Origin: Spirogloea muscicola
Taxonomy: Eukaryota; Streptophyta; Zygnematophyceae; Spirogloeales; Spirogloeaceae
DNA: 36,433 nucleotides
Reading direction: 5' to 3'
Assembly: GCA_009602725.1 (NCBI GenBank)
Contig: WELB01000004.1
Coordinates: 1,097,457 to 1,133,889 of the forward strand
Shown one piece after another: positions 1 to 10,019 of the stretch (position 1 is the stretch's first letter; the number at the start of each line of letters is the position of its first letter). The notes under the pieces were generated by a model. It was not told the origin of the DNA. It worked only from the letters and a program-made list of their open reading frames with translations, and ran no database searches. The position numbers and the translations under genes are program-made.

Positions 1-124
<124 letters not shown>

Positions 125-156
125 AGCCGGTGCCGGGCCCGCCGAGCCGCAGCTCG

Positions 157-1947
157 ATGCCCAAGGACTCGCTGCTGCAGCGCGCGCAGGCCGAGCGGCT
201 CCTGGCGCAGCTCGCCGCCAGGGCCGCGCGGCCCGGCGCCAACCCCGCCGGCTTCCTGCCCATCCCGTCGGTGGCGTTCAGCTCCAGGTCGTCGTCTGGC
301 GTCGCCCCGGCCATCGCTCATGCGCCGCTGCCCACTGCGCTGTTCTACCAAGCTGGCGATGTCGGCCCGCCTGCCGGTAGTCCCGCCATCAAAGAGGAGC
401 CGCGCACAGTCGAGCCGGAAGATGGCCCTCGTGCTGCGACTCCAACGATGCGGCCCGTCACACCTCCCCCACCACCACGGCACGCTGCCGCATCGGATGG
501 CGCGCCCTCCATTCCGCCGCTGCCCAGCCTCGCACACTTCTCGCCGTCGCTGGTCAGCGGGCCCGATCTTGTCCCCGTTCCGACCGTCCCGAATCGCCAG
601 GAGACGCCACCGCCGCAGCAGCCTGCGCCATTGCGCGGATTGTTGCCGCCGTCCGGCTCAAGAGGTGCGGCGCCGAGCAGCGAGGGTGGCCGACCGCACT
701 CACCGGGGCTCCTGGCCTTCCTCCCGCCTCCGCCGCTGCTGCCCATGAGCCGGCTTGCGGGCAACTCCCGGGCCTCGGAGGCTGTGCCGCGCCCCGATGA
801 CTCCATGGCTGCGGACGGCGCCAGGGCCAGCCCCGAGAGCGGTCCTGCAGATCAGTCGCTGCTGGGTGCAGCGGCATGGCTGCGGCCTGCAACACTCACA
901 GAGGAGATCAGGTGACACTCACTCACTATCCCCACAGTCCAGCAGCCAACTTGACGCTAGTCAGATCTCATAGCTATTGATTGTCATCCTCATTTGAGGT
1001 GGTGCTTCACGATGATTGCAAGGTCAAAGTGGCAACAAAGTGCTGGCTCCTCCCATGGGTGATTGTTCTGCCGTCGGAGTCCAAGATCAGGTCGTCCCGT
1101 ATGGAGGGCTATCGAACGCTGCTGTCTGTTTGACGTAAATAGCGTTGTTTGACGTAGGGTCCAACTGGAGGCTGTGTTCTCCTCCAACCACAGTCCGTCA
1201 CGAGAGGTCCGCAAGGAGCTGGCTGTGAAGACAGGCCTGTCTGCAGACCAGATTGCGACGTGGTTTCAGAACCGGCGCATGCGTCTTAAGCGGTCCGAGG
1301 CCACTGACAGCGGCTGCTACGGGGGTGGGCCTGCTGTTCCCACCTTCGCTGCGCCGTCCCTCCCTGTGGCTAGCACTTTGCAGGGCTGGACAGTACTGGG
1401 CACACCGGCTACCTCCCCGATGCCGCTTGCTGCACCCACCATGACACAGGTGCAACTGGCAGCGGCGCTCGCTGCCAGCGAATATGAGAAGGGCAGCCAT
1501 CCTGGCACGTCTAGCATTCTGCACAATCTGCCACCTCTGCCCTCGTTTGGCAGGCCTCCCAGCTCCACCACGCCGCTGACACAAATGCAGCCTGCCACTG
1601 CTAAGTCCGAACCTGGGTTGAGCATCAGCCAGCCAGCAACTGCAGTGGACAATCTGGATGCTCTGATGGGATCATTGCCAACGACGCTAGGTGTGCCAGC
1701 TGCCATGGAGGGTCCCCTTGTGGCAGTGGTGGACAGGCAGCCAGCTGAGGAGGAGCCAACAGGGCCTGGCTCTGGAGCAGCACGTCCACTTATTGACTTA
1801 AACTCGGACAATCGCGGTGAGCAGGAGGAGTCGCCTCAGGCTCACCAAACACTGGATGGTGAAAGACACTCCAGCTTATTAGGAACAAGTTCTGCTATGG
1901 CGTCCTCCAGCAGTCGCTTGCTGCTGGCACCCTTGAGTATAACATGA
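157..1947 (+). CDS. Homeodomain transcription factor (non-TALE), possibly 5' partial
   Basis: Nuclear DNA-binding protein. Exons are 157-911 and 1158-1947, joined by a phase-consistent GT-AG intron of 246 bp (split AGG codon), giving about 514 residues. The homeodomain spans about residues 240-299, with helix 1 around LEAVF and recognition helix QIATWFQNRRMRLKR. The invariant W48, F49, N51 and R53 equivalents are present, with Gln at position 50. Length fits a 60-residue domain with no TALE loop insertion, and no leucine zipper follows it. The N-terminal 230 residues are proline/alanine/serine-rich and low in complexity, as in activation or repression regions. A C-terminal LIDLN stretch (about residue 462) recalls EAR-type DLN repressor motifs but lacks the usual proline. 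The ATG at 157 is the first, but the frame is open upstream into the poly(A), so the true 5' end may be missing. The target is unknown. Confidence 0.85.
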
Positions 1948-2688
1948 AGGCCAGTTGAAATTATTGGCTCTGTCGCGGAGCTTATGTTAGTTTGAGAGCA
2001 CAATCTCGTCACAGAAAATGTTGCTACAGAAGTACTCAGGCTTTTGTTGAGAAGTGGCCCCTTGTCAGTATTAAAAGAGTAATCTGGTTAGCAAAACGAA
2101 CCAGGCTCACATCTGCCCATGTTCAGCCAGGTCAGTCAACTGTGCCCTCAGTATGTTTACATTAAGTACATTCGCCTTCTGCTGAATCGTGACTGGGGCC
2201 ATACTTCTAGCTTGTTAAAATGCACAAGGACGCACTAAGCTGTACCTGTCAAAACCAGTTCACAGCCTTATCCACACTTGAGGAGATCTGAAGAGGTTTG
2301 GACAGGCAGAAACCCGCAAAGCCAATGCACGGGCCAAGATGCAAGCAGCGCAATGAAAATTTCTTTCCAACGAGCAGACTAACTGTCTGTCTGCTGATGC
2401 AAGACCCTCGCATCCACATCATCACCAAACACACCATTGACTGCTGTGGATCATGCACATGCTCAAAGCTGCACGCAAAGTTGCTCTAGATAGGATATAT
2501 TCATATATACAGGTAGTAATGCCCTCCTTTGCTCATGGCCGGTTGCCGCAAGGCGACTCAGCATCGGCCTAATCAATGTGCTCCAGGTGCTGGCCGCTGG
2601 CCAGCACCGAAAGAATGGAGTCAGCACTAGGCAAAAGTTTTGAGCCCGCAGGGCTCCTAAGCGGGCTGGTCAGCTCAACAAATGGCAC
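1948..2688. other. Intergenic, homeobox gene 3' flank
   Basis: This stretch separates the stop of the homeobox gene (+) from the stop of the WPR-motif gene (-), so the two genes converge here. Base composition is more AT-rich than the exons. I see no convincing coding exon, RNA gene or repeat. Short open frames here have no recognisable features. Confidence 0.6.
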
Positions 2689-3600
2689 TCAGAATGTCTT
2701 AGACGACAGGGCAGGCACCCGGTTGGCAGACCGGGGCCATGCGCACCGCGGCCCCATGGGCACTGATGTCAGATCGGCCTCCATGCTGCCCGTTGGTGAG
2801 GGCGTGCTGCGTGCGCGTGGCCACGGGCAGCGGGAGGCATCCGGTGCTGTAGCGCTCTCGTCTGCTGAAAGCGAGTCACTCCGCGACGTCGCCACAGCTG
2901 GAGCTGCAATCGCTGCCGAGGCCTGCCTGGGCCACGAGCAACGGGCCACCGGGGCCTCGGCGCTGGCAAGAGGGGAGGTGAGGGCGGCCTGCGCGGGCTC
3001 CCTGGTCACAAGAGGCGTTGCGAAGGCGGAGCTGGCAGTGGCGCGCGGCCAGGCGCAGCGGGCAGCGAACTCCCCGGCAGGCACAGACTTCGAGGGAGTG
3101 GACACCCGCGGCCACGCCGAGCGCGGCCCGAGCGGGATGGGCTCCGTCTCTGCCGGAGCGGGCAGCGTGGTCGTCACCGACTCGCCGCCCTCCACCTCCT
3201 GCACCACGCCGCCGGGGAAGAGGTTCCAGCCGAGGCGGGGCGTCCAGTCGAGCCGCGGCCACTGCTGGACGGCGAGCTTCGCCAGGTCGTCGACGGCGCT
3301 CAGGGCCGACTCCACGGGGCTCCTCCGGAGCTCCTCCTTGGCGAGGAGGGGCAGGCAGTAGTTGCCGCTGCAGGCCTCGGCGGGCGGCCGCTCCTGGACG
3401 GACGAGGCCTCCCGCCGCTGCGCCGCGGGCCGGTGGACGGAGCGCGGGGCTGCGAACAGCGGCTTCACCCCGGAGGAGCGCAGGGGCGCGCTCGACAGCT
3501 GCCGCGGAGCAGCGTCAGCGTGCCCCTTCTCGGCACAACGGGCGCCGGCCGCGGCGGCAATCACGGAGGCCGCCCGCGCGGCGCCGCACGCGGCAGCCAT
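2689..3600 (-). CDS. Uncharacterised Ala/Pro-rich protein with RCxWPR repeats
   Basis: Not a family I recognise. The single-exon model starts at the ATG at 3600 (in a CpG-dense 5' region) and ends in TGA, 303 residues. The first 60 residues are Ala/Arg/Ser-rich with few acids and no long hydrophobic core, resembling an organelle-targeting peptide. Residues 85-130 look more structured and hold WPRLDW and PRLGWNLFPGG. The rest looks disordered and carries five short motifs with W at 163, 184, 223, 260 and 288: RSAWPR, RCAWPR, RCSWPR, RCPWPR and RCAWPR. Spacings are 21, 39, 37 and 28 residues. In the minus frame the variation between copies is mostly synonymous: Arg as CGG, CGC, CGT or AGG; Pro as CCC, CCA or CCG; Trp always TGG. 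This argues that this is the coding strand. The frame is open upstream to 4107 but is poly-Pro/Ala from GGC repeats, so the internal ATG is preferred. Function is unknown. Confidence 0.6.
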   Translation of the reverse strand: MAAACGAARAASVIAAAAGARCAEKGHADAAPRQLSSAPLRSSGVKPLFAAPRSVHRPAAQRREASSVQERPPAEACSGNYCLPLLAKEELRRSPVESALSAVDDLAKLAVQQWPRLDWTPRLGWNLFPGGVVQEVEGGESVTTTLPAPAETEPIPLGPRSAWPRVSTPSKSVPAGEFAARCAWPRATASSAFATPLVTREPAQAALTSPLASAEAPVARCSWPRQASAAIAAPAVATSRSDSLSADESATAPDASRCPWPRARSTPSPTGSMEADLTSVPMGPRCAWPRSANRVPALSSKTF

Positions 3601-3705
3601 GGCTCGGCGAGCGCCCCGAAAGGCGGGAGATGTGGGCGGCGGCGGCGGGCTCGCAGCGCCTGTAGAAAAGCGAAGTCGGAGCGGGCTTGGCGGACGGCAA
3701 GGCGC

Positions 3706-3718
3706 TAAGGCTGGCGGT

Positions 3719-3749
<31 letters not shown>

Positions 3750-3806
3750 GCAGGGGGCTTCGCAGCGGAAGCGGAAGCGGCGGCGGCAGCGGCGGCGGCA
3801 GCCGNG
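3706..3806. repeat. GGC/GCC trinucleotide repeat with an ambiguous base
   Basis: Imperfect (GGC)n runs with GGA and AGC interruptions lie 105-205 bp upstream of the WPR-protein ATG (minus strand). They contain one of the two N calls in the window (3805). This is typical of a 5' UTR or promoter CpG-rich repeat, and of a sequence that is hard to assemble. The long frames that cross it are composition artefacts. Confidence 0.8.
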
Positions 3807-4440
3807 GAGGGAGGAGGGAGGGGGGGGGGCTGGACCACCTGCGGCGCCGCCGTGGGGGGGGTAAGTCGGCGGTGTGGATGGCCTTCCTCTGCGGGTTAGA
3901 GCCACCCGCAGTGCGGGCGACACCCCGTGGGACGCCCCGGCCAACCACAGTGGCAAACGGCCGCGTTAGGCGAGAGCGCGCTTTTATCAACCCCCCCCGA
4001 CGCGCGACCCCGCAGAGGACGGCCTGCGGGGCGAGGATCATTGCCGGGCGCGCCCTGCATGACCGCGGCGCCGGGGGCCAAACGCCGGGCAGCTCCTCCT
4101 CACCCACGGCTGCTTACCTACACTCTAGAGCTTCTCTCCCGTGGACACAGGCCGCCTGTAGCTCCACTACCCTGCAAGCGGCTTGGCCCCCGGTGCGACC
4201 CGAGGGGGACCACCAAGGTACGTGGCGGCCTCTCCGCGTCCGCCGGGCCCCTGAGCCTTATCCGCGGGCGTGGGATCCACGTCAGGGATCCGCGCCGCGG
4301 CGGGCGGGGGGGGGCGGGGCCAGTTGGCGCCGCGCGGCCCAATGGCCGACCGCACCGCCCCGTCAGCGCCGCGTCCGCTGCCGCTTCGCCGGTGCCGCCC
4401 ACCACCCCGCCTTTCCAGTGGCGTCGGGGCCGCCCCGAGG
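3807..4440. other. GC-rich upstream region, no gene called
   Basis: CpG-dense DNA upstream of the WPR-motif gene. It is probably its promoter or 5' leader and perhaps also promoter DNA for an unseen feature. Long open frames here are produced by high GC and have no recognisable domain. Confidence 0.4.
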
Positions 4441-4870
4441 CCATCCGCAGTGGTCCTTGCTTGGGAGAGCCACTTTGTTGCTCCTCTTTTGGCCTCTCTC
4501 AGCCATCGCCTCTTCCAATAAATCTGGCACGGCTTCCGACTCCGTTTCAAATTTTGTTCACCAGGTTCATGCGCCGGCCTTTGACAGCACCTCGCCACTT
4601 TGGGAGACCCTTTTCATATACGGTACCTGGCCTTGGGGCTGGCCTTTCACGGCCATCGCCTTCTCTTGGGAGACTACTTTCATCTTATTCATTCTCCTTC
4701 GTTCTCCTCCTACCTTAGGACAGGGCACCGTGTAATGTAGCCTTGTTTCGTTTGCCTGAACAATATATTGGCTTGAATTGGCCTCCATTACACTTATGCG
4801 CTCCGTGCACCTTCTCTCTCCGAATGGCCATTCACAGCCATCGCCCCCCCAAATCAGAAGCTATTCCTTG
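4440..4870 (+). repeat. Cluster of solo LINE-type 3' tails
   Basis: At least two or three degenerate copies of the window-wide tail motif read on the plus strand: GGGCTGGC, a short loop, GGCC or AGCC, then ATCGCC and a TTGGGAG block. The clearest spans about 4635-4680. No element coding sequence precedes them. They look like extremely 5'-truncated insertions or an independent SINE-like unit. Confidence 0.5.
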
Positions 4871-4889
4871 CTGAGCCCGACGAAGGCCC

Positions 4890-5100
4890 ACGCCGGGGAG
4901 GTCACCACGTGGCAGGCGCTCGTCCGGGGGCGCGGGAGCCGCGTCGCGGCCATTGGTTGCAACGACACGTGTCCCCTAGACAACGGGAGCCCGATCCTTT
5001 GCCGAGGTAGGGGCGTGCCGCGATTCCCGGGCCGGACGGCGGACGCCCGCCCCCCCGCCCGGGCTCGCCCATCCGCCGGCTCCTGGCCGGTAGCCCCACC
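4890..5100. promoter_or_regulatory. GC-rich promoter-like segment with CCAAT and CACGTG
   Basis: Between two repeat clusters is a 200-bp CpG-rich stretch. It carries an inverted CCAAT box (CCATTGG, 4950-4956) and, 8 bp on, the palindrome ACACGTGT (4965-4972), which contains a CACGTG core. No downstream gene is visible on either strand, so it may be a relic promoter. The call is weak. Confidence 0.25.
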
Positions 5101-5445
5101 AGAGAGATAGACTCTTTCCAGTAAAGGGCGATAAGGTGGGCAAGCGCGGCCACATTCGTTGGTGGCTGGGAGAGGCCAGCCCAGAGGAATGCACAAGGTC
5201 CGACCGAAGGAGCCGGAGTGCCAAGGACCAAGACATCAGCAAGGGGACGCTCAGTAACCTCTAGAAGATGCAAGAAGTCAGAAGATGCAAGTCGGAATAG
5301 CTCGCAGGCGGAAAGACGTCGCCCTGACGGACGCCGGAGGCCGCCGCCAAAGAAAGTGCTCGCCCATTGAGGACAGGGACTGGGCAAGCCAGCCCCAAAA
5401 AGATTGAACAGAGTACGAGAAGGGGGCCAAAGCGCGGCCTGCGCG
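5100..5445 (-). mobile_element. Concatenated LINE 3' fragments
   Basis: Reading the minus strand there are three parts: a hairpin tail at about 5435-5348, a C-terminal coding remnant ending SYSDLHLLT, and a second tail variant at about 5230-5105 (CCTTTGGGCTGGCC...CAGCC). The C-terminus departs from the usual LLTRGY-stop because a short direct duplication of ACTTGCATCTTCTG shifts the end. All copies are 3'-aligned and 5'-truncated, as expected from target-primed reverse transcription. Confidence 0.55.
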
Positions 5446-5589
5446 CAAGTGAACCGCGAAGGCAAGGGACAAGGGACACGGGCGATTGCTGTGGTTGGCC
5501 AACCCAGATATAAGATGACTCATGCCCACTAGCTGTGGCCCACAGCTATTACGTCACAGCACGTTGCTTTACACTGGAAGAGCTGTTTA

Positions 5590-5800
5590 CTGTGGCCCAG
5601 AACGCTATCTGCCCTTTGGACCTTGTCCATTCCTTCTGGGCCCCCCCCTCTTCTCAATGGGCGAGCACCTTCTTCTGGGCTGGCCTTCACTAAGCGACCA
5701 GCTTCGCAATACTTGCTTAATCTGTAAGTTGCAGCTTTTCGGCCCCTTGGGACCTTGTCCATTCTTTTCTTTTACATCCCTAACCGCCTTCGAAATTGCT
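5590..5800 (+). mobile_element. Degenerate LINE 3' tails
   Basis: Plus-strand copies of the tail block (TTTGGACCTTGTCCATTC, a decayed hairpin, TCTCAATGGGCGAGCACC), followed by a second partial copy around 5745-5775. No coding remnant is recognisable. Confidence 0.45.
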
Positions 5801-5864
5801 TAATCATATCGCAGCCTTCCGCCCCTGCCGGCCATCTGATCGTCGGCAGGGTCAACAAGGAAAA

Positions 5865-6310
5865 TTCGGTGTATTAGAAACAAATGTAGGCCAAATGGCC
5901 AAGTACAAAGGCAAGCACATCTAAAGATCTACATAACCTACAGCAGATTGACCCGCTCAATAACCACGGGTCAATACATGAAGGTCAGTAATTGATGCAT
6001 GAATACTAGATGCCAGAAACGGAGCCCTTCTGCCACCAACTAGAGCTCGCCCTGCTTTCTGGTGCAAGGCACTAGCCTGAGCACGCTGCAAATAGGCCGA
6101 ATCTCGTCGTCGCAAGAGCGACAGATATGCAGCTGGCAAGCCCATCTCAGCCGGAAACACATCTGCACGTCGAGTGTAGCCTAGATTGGCAAGGAGAGTG
6201 TGGAACCGAGGACCCAGACAGCCAAAGATGTCGATTGCCGCTGGCAGGAGCTGATCGCATTGGGGGTAATCGGAGTAGTGCCGCAGTTTTCTTTGTTCTG
6301 CACCGGCCAC
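5865..6310 (-). mobile_element. LINE remnant, type-B tail, with C-terminal coding region
   Basis: Open on the minus strand from 6310 to the stop at 5957. It contains AIDIFGCLGPRFHTLLANLG, then a helical Arg/Ala/Leu segment and the signature LTRGY-stop. An F/L-x-x-x-(A/S)-x-(D/E)-x-x-G-x-x-G block followed by a basic helix is the usual C-terminus of algal non-LTR retrotransposon ORF2 proteins; that assignment is from family knowledge and is not verified. The 3' tail (5955-5865) is of a different type from the GGGCTGG family. It contains GGCCAAATGGCC and ends near AATACACCGAATT. A close copy in the opposite orientation lies at 13318-13620. Confidence 0.6.
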
Positions 6311-6344
6311 TGCTTGCCCAGCGATGTGTGTCGATGCTGGGCAA

Positions 6345-6660
6345 CAATGGGGTGCTGCCCGGCTTCAATGCTGCCGGGTTGCTTGCTTAGGTACTCCGCA
6401 TGCGGCTGTCTGTCTCCGTCACCAACCTTTTCCTTAGCGCTTCCCCTGGAGCGCTTTCTCCGTGCTATCGGCCCCTCCGCAACTTCGTCAGTTCTTTTTG
6501 GGCTGGCTTTTCGCAGCCCTTGCCCCCATTGGGAGTGCTACTTCTTCTGGCAGCTACGAAGGGGCCGGCCGGGCTGACTTTTCTCCGACTCCTTCAGACC
6601 TTGTCCATTCCTTTGGGCTGGCCTCTCATAGCCACCAGTCAATCTGACCGCGCTCTCTTT
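6345..6660 (+). mobile_element. LINE remnant with tails, plus strand
   Basis: The frame around 6355-6420 reads PGFNAAG, then an in-frame TAG where other copies have Gln, then VLRMRLSVS, which matches the core of the minus-strand copy at 34897-35225. Two tails follow: GGGCTGGCTTTTCGCAGCCC with CCATTGGGAGTGC (about 6499-6545), and a type-C tail (about 6593-6645). The copy is degenerate. Confidence 0.5.
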
Positions 6661-6689
6661 CTCTCATGGCGAGGCGCAGTGCAAGTGTG

Positions 6690-7080
6690 TATAGTGGAGG
6701 ACAGACTCGGCACACCTGGCGGCGCTCATACTCCACAATGCTGTAGCCTTTCCAGCCATGTCCACTTTTGGACGAGCTTGACAGGAAGCAGTAGCTGGAA
6801 GGGCAGCACCCGGCCAAGGAGGTGGCGAGAAAGTCCACGGTGTGCATGAAATGAAAGGGAGCCCAAATTAAGCCAACACACTGTTTCGGCCAAAAACAAT
6901 CCCCCTGACGAAGGCAGAGGCTGCAGCGAGAGCACGGCCAGCACGCAGGTGCAAGGCGTGGGCCATGGACAGCTGAAGGGCGATAGACAGGTGCATGGGA
7001 TAGACCTGGGCCAACGAGCCGACGAGCTAGAAGTTGACTAAGCGGAACCTGGGTGAAGGGACTTGAGCACCTCATAATAA
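6690..7080 (-). mobile_element. LINE C-terminal remnant with a third tail type
   Basis: The minus strand at about 7030-6890 translates to VYPMHLSIALQLSMAHALHL then RAGRALAAAS, aligned with the RMRLSVSLQRSLAHAVHS core of other copies. Instead of LTRGY it runs into a different 3' end containing CCCTTTCATTTCATGCACAC. The same GAAATGAAAGG block recurs near 14270 and 34065. Confidence 0.5.
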
Positions 7081-7139
7081 TTCGACGAACTCACTAGCCG
7101 CCAGTCACAGTTACCAGTCAATTTGGAAGCGTTGTTCTC

Positions 7140-7225
7140 TAACAAGATCTTAGATCTTTAGATGTGCTTGCCTTTATACTTGGCCATTTGGCCTACATTT
7201 CTTTCTAATACACGGAATTTCTCTA
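7140..7225 (+). mobile_element. Solo type-B LINE tail
   Basis: Matches the terminal ~75 nt of the type-B family: AGATGTGCTTGCCTTT, then ACTTGGCCATTTGGCCTACA, then a TTTCTAATACACG end. No coding remnant precedes it. Confidence 0.55.
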
Positions 7226-7440
7226 ACTAGGAGAGCCGGAGCACCGGCAGAAAAGCCAGTGGCCTGCCTTGGGAAACAAATGAGAAGGCTGCGTGCCCAG
7301 CTCGGGGAGGAGAAGCACGCGGCTGCTGGATTGTGGAAGGGGCGGCCGTGAAAGCCAGCCGAGTGCACTCAGGACATATGAAGTGGGGAAACGCGAGATC
7401 GTGAAAACGTGGGTCGCTTCGTGCAGGCAGCCGGGGTGTC

Positions 7441-7462
7441 CTAAACCCTAACCCTAAACCCA
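7441..7462 (+). promoter_or_regulatory. Telomere-like box upstream of EMC5
   Basis: CTAAACCCTAACCCTAAACC lies 63-84 bp upstream of the EMC5 ATG. It mixes the plant-type CCCTAAA and the CCCTAA units. Plant telo-boxes of this kind occur in promoters of housekeeping genes. Equivalent blocks here precede the gamma-CA/glucosidase pair and the candidate start at 36091, which supports a promoter role over a telomere relic. Confidence 0.5.
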
Positions 7463-7524
7463 CAGTCCCGAGCGCAGAAGGCGAGGCGAGGACGCGGCCG
7501 CGCACGGCGCCGCACCCGGCGGCA

Positions 7525-9056
7525 ATGGCGTCGGCGGCGACGACGAGGCCCGTGGACTTGGCCGCGGGCGCCGCCAGCCTGCTGGCGCTAGCCTGGGCCG
7601 GCCACCGGATGATGCTGCGTAGGTGCCCGGCCCCACCTCCCCCCCTTGTCATCGCGCCGCCGGCCCAGCCGGCGCTCTCGCGCCGTTAGACTGCCCGATG
7701 GCCTTGGCGAGTCTAGGCTTCATGGCCTTTGCTGCGCGTCCAGCGTGCGACGATCTGCCCGAGGCTCAGTGCTCAGGCTTCAGGGTTTGTGGGTTTAGGT
7801 TTTGCTCGCTGCTGTGCCCGTTTGAGTGTGGGTGGTGGGAAGGCACGTCGCTAGACATACTTCAGGATTACGCCTAGCAGGGTGCCGGGACGTGGTCGTG
7901 AGCCTGGAGGACCCTGCCGTCATTGAATAAACTGTTGAGGAGGGCCTTCTAAGCGGCAGTCAATGTGTGTGCCTTCCACGTGCTCACGGTCGTCTTACTT
8001 GATGGCTTTGCAGATCAAGACGAGCTGAAGCTTACCGACGAGCAGTACTTGGGGCCCCCACCTCAGGTGCGGCCTTAACCCTTGTCGAAATACTTCCTCA
8101 CAGCTGACCTTAGACTGAGACTGTGCGTGTCAGAGGCACTTGTGGTGTTGTATGCCAGCAGTCTAGGCTGCGCAAGACTGCCAAATAATATGTGATATGT
8201 ATATAGCAGGCAACGAGTCCTCATCACGACAATATATCAGCCGTCAATGGCACATGTACGGTCCTGTGATTACTAGTAGCATCACATCAAAGCTGCTCAG
8301 CGCTGCCCATCATTGCCGAAGTTGTGCTCTGTCTCAGTTGACTTACTTTCCAAACAGCAGTCTCCTTGTTCTCTTGTAAGTTGGTAATTTCAGGCACCAT
8401 TCAAGACAGCGTCAATGCAGGTCAAGCGAAGGGGCTTTTGAGGTCAGAGTACGGACTCCTCTGCACCTAAACATGCCGGTCTCATGATCAGCTCTCGTCC
8501 TCCTCTTGCAGGTGCTTGTGGGGGTAGTGGTAGGCATGCTCCTTGCTGTCTGGGCTGCACTGAGAATACCTGGGAAGTTGTTACCCATCCGGCTAGATGC
8601 TGAATTCAACAGGTATATGACCCACCAGGACTCTTGCCTACCTGTCGGTTGAGGTCAAACTACTACCATAAATACTGCAGTAGGAACCCGTCACTGCGTC
8701 GGAACCTACATCATTAACTGCTTGTGCAATTTAACCGTGTGCGGCTCCTTTAGCAACTTTGACATTTGGATGCTCTAAGCGCTCGTTAAATATTGCACCC
8801 TTTGATTGCATCGCTGACTCTGACTCTGTTCACATGGTTTCAGCAACCCACTCTCAGCATGACAGTCTTCTTTCTCAAGTCCTATCCTATGCACCTGCCA
8901 ATCGTCAAGACTGGAGCATTGCAAGCCTGTAACAACTCCTATCTGTCGAGTGGCAGGTTGGTGGAACTTCCTGTACTGACAGAGTTCATGCATTTCAATC
9001 ACAGAGGCCAAGTCTTACCAAGCAAACTCAAGCTGGGCTCTAAAAGCAGGGGCTGA
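7525..9056 (+). CDS. EMC5: ER membrane protein complex subunit 5 (EMC5/MMGT family)
   Basis: Subunit of the ER membrane complex, the insertase for tail-anchored and multipass membrane proteins. Exons 7525-7618, 8014-8066, 8512-8612 and 8957-9056 join with consistent phases (1, 0, 2) to 115 residues, the usual length for plant and algal EMC5. The first transmembrane segment is about residues 10-27 (LAAGAASLLALAWAG). The second is about 50-68 (VLVGVVVGMLLAVWAALRI), followed by the cytosolic family signature FMHFNHRGQVLP, which corresponds to the F-x-x-FNHRG motif of MMGT/EMC5. A telomere-like box lies just upstream and the start is in a CpG-rich leader. The gene is flanked on both sides by LINE debris, yet all four exons are intact. 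Confidence 0.9.
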
Positions 9057-9540
9057 CCGTGTACAGTTTCTCTCCCCCACAACAATAGTTCTATCATGTG
9101 TCATTTTAGGAATAGCGCCCTGTTTGTTGATATGGCCAAGCTTGTCTAACACGACATCTGCATAGACTTTCTCCACAAGGGGAATGTGCTCTCAACTGAT
9201 AGCTCTTGTTCCATCCATCAGGAGCTTATTTTATAAGCTGATACTTGTATGCACAACAAGCACATGCTTACAGCGTGCAATTTATATGGCTTGCCTTGGC
9301 ATGTCATGTTATGGTTATTGAGAGACAATATCAAGCTTCATCTGGCATGTTAAGGTCTTGGTAGCACTCCGTGAGCCTCTTCTCAAGTTGCTAGGTGTGT
9401 TTAAGACAAGTCAGTCCTCAGTCGCAACTCGTAGTTTACTTGGCGCATAGCACAGGTACCAAGCACGACATAGCAGGAATACAGCCAAAGTCAATGGGCT
9501 TTTGATCTGGCCTTCTTGCTTACAAAGTTCCACCAGCTAA
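9057..9540. other. Intergenic, no gene seen
   Basis: EMC5 3' flank. It is AT-richer than the surroundings, with no recognisable coding exon, RNA gene or repeat copy before the LINE remnant that begins near 9545. Confidence 0.5.
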
Positions 9541-9544
9541 AGCT

Positions 9545-9840
9545 TGACCAAAGTCTGGTGCAAGGAATGAGCCTGAGCTCGCTGCGAACAGGCTGACACA
9601 CAACGTCGAAGAACGACTATTAGGCAGCGGGCATGCCCATCTCGGCTGGAAGCACATCCTCACTTCGTGCATATCCTAGCACTTGCGGTATTCTCAAATA
9701 GGGTATGAAAACGCGAATCCATGCAGCCAAAGGTGTCAACTGCAGCTGGTAGGAGGTGATTGATATGGGGGTAGTCAAGTAGTGCTGCGAGAGGAAGCTC
9801 AGTGACCTCTAGTCAGCAAGTGCAGATCAGAATAAGGGTG
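9545..9840 (-). mobile_element. Decayed type-B LINE coding remnant plus a second 3' end
   Basis: The nucleotide sequence aligns over about 240 bp with the 6080-6290 copy (shared GCCCATCTCGGCTGGAAGCA-like and TGATTGATATGGGGGTAGTC-like blocks), but the frame is broken by several stops. At 9799-9840 a separate SDLHLLTRGH-stop end follows, so two insertions abut. Confidence 0.5.
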
Positions 9841-10019
9841 GCGCTCTTGGCGACGGGGGCATCTGTGGGCCGGCCCAGCATGACACAGGGCTACCCTTAC
9901 AATGGAAGAGCTGGTTTGTTTCTCGGGCAGCTTAACCGCCCACCTTGCGGCTGCTGACTGGCCGTTACTGACAGCCATCCTTAGTGGCATACGCTAGTGA
10001 ACTCCTTTGGACCTGATAC

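Noticed and set aside
2576-3361. Plus-strand frame with RGHAxRG-like repeats
   Set aside because: It is the antisense shadow of the WPR motifs. Conservation is tighter in the minus frame, where differences fall mainly on synonymous positions.
3362-4735. Long plus-strand frame of 457 codons
   Set aside because: It owes its length to GC-rich trinucleotide repeats and runs through an N and LINE tails. It has no domain, and it overlaps the better-supported minus-strand gene.
7441-7462. True interstitial telomere or chromosome end
   Set aside because: Only about two and a half units of mixed type, fixed near a start codon. A real array would be longer and uniform.
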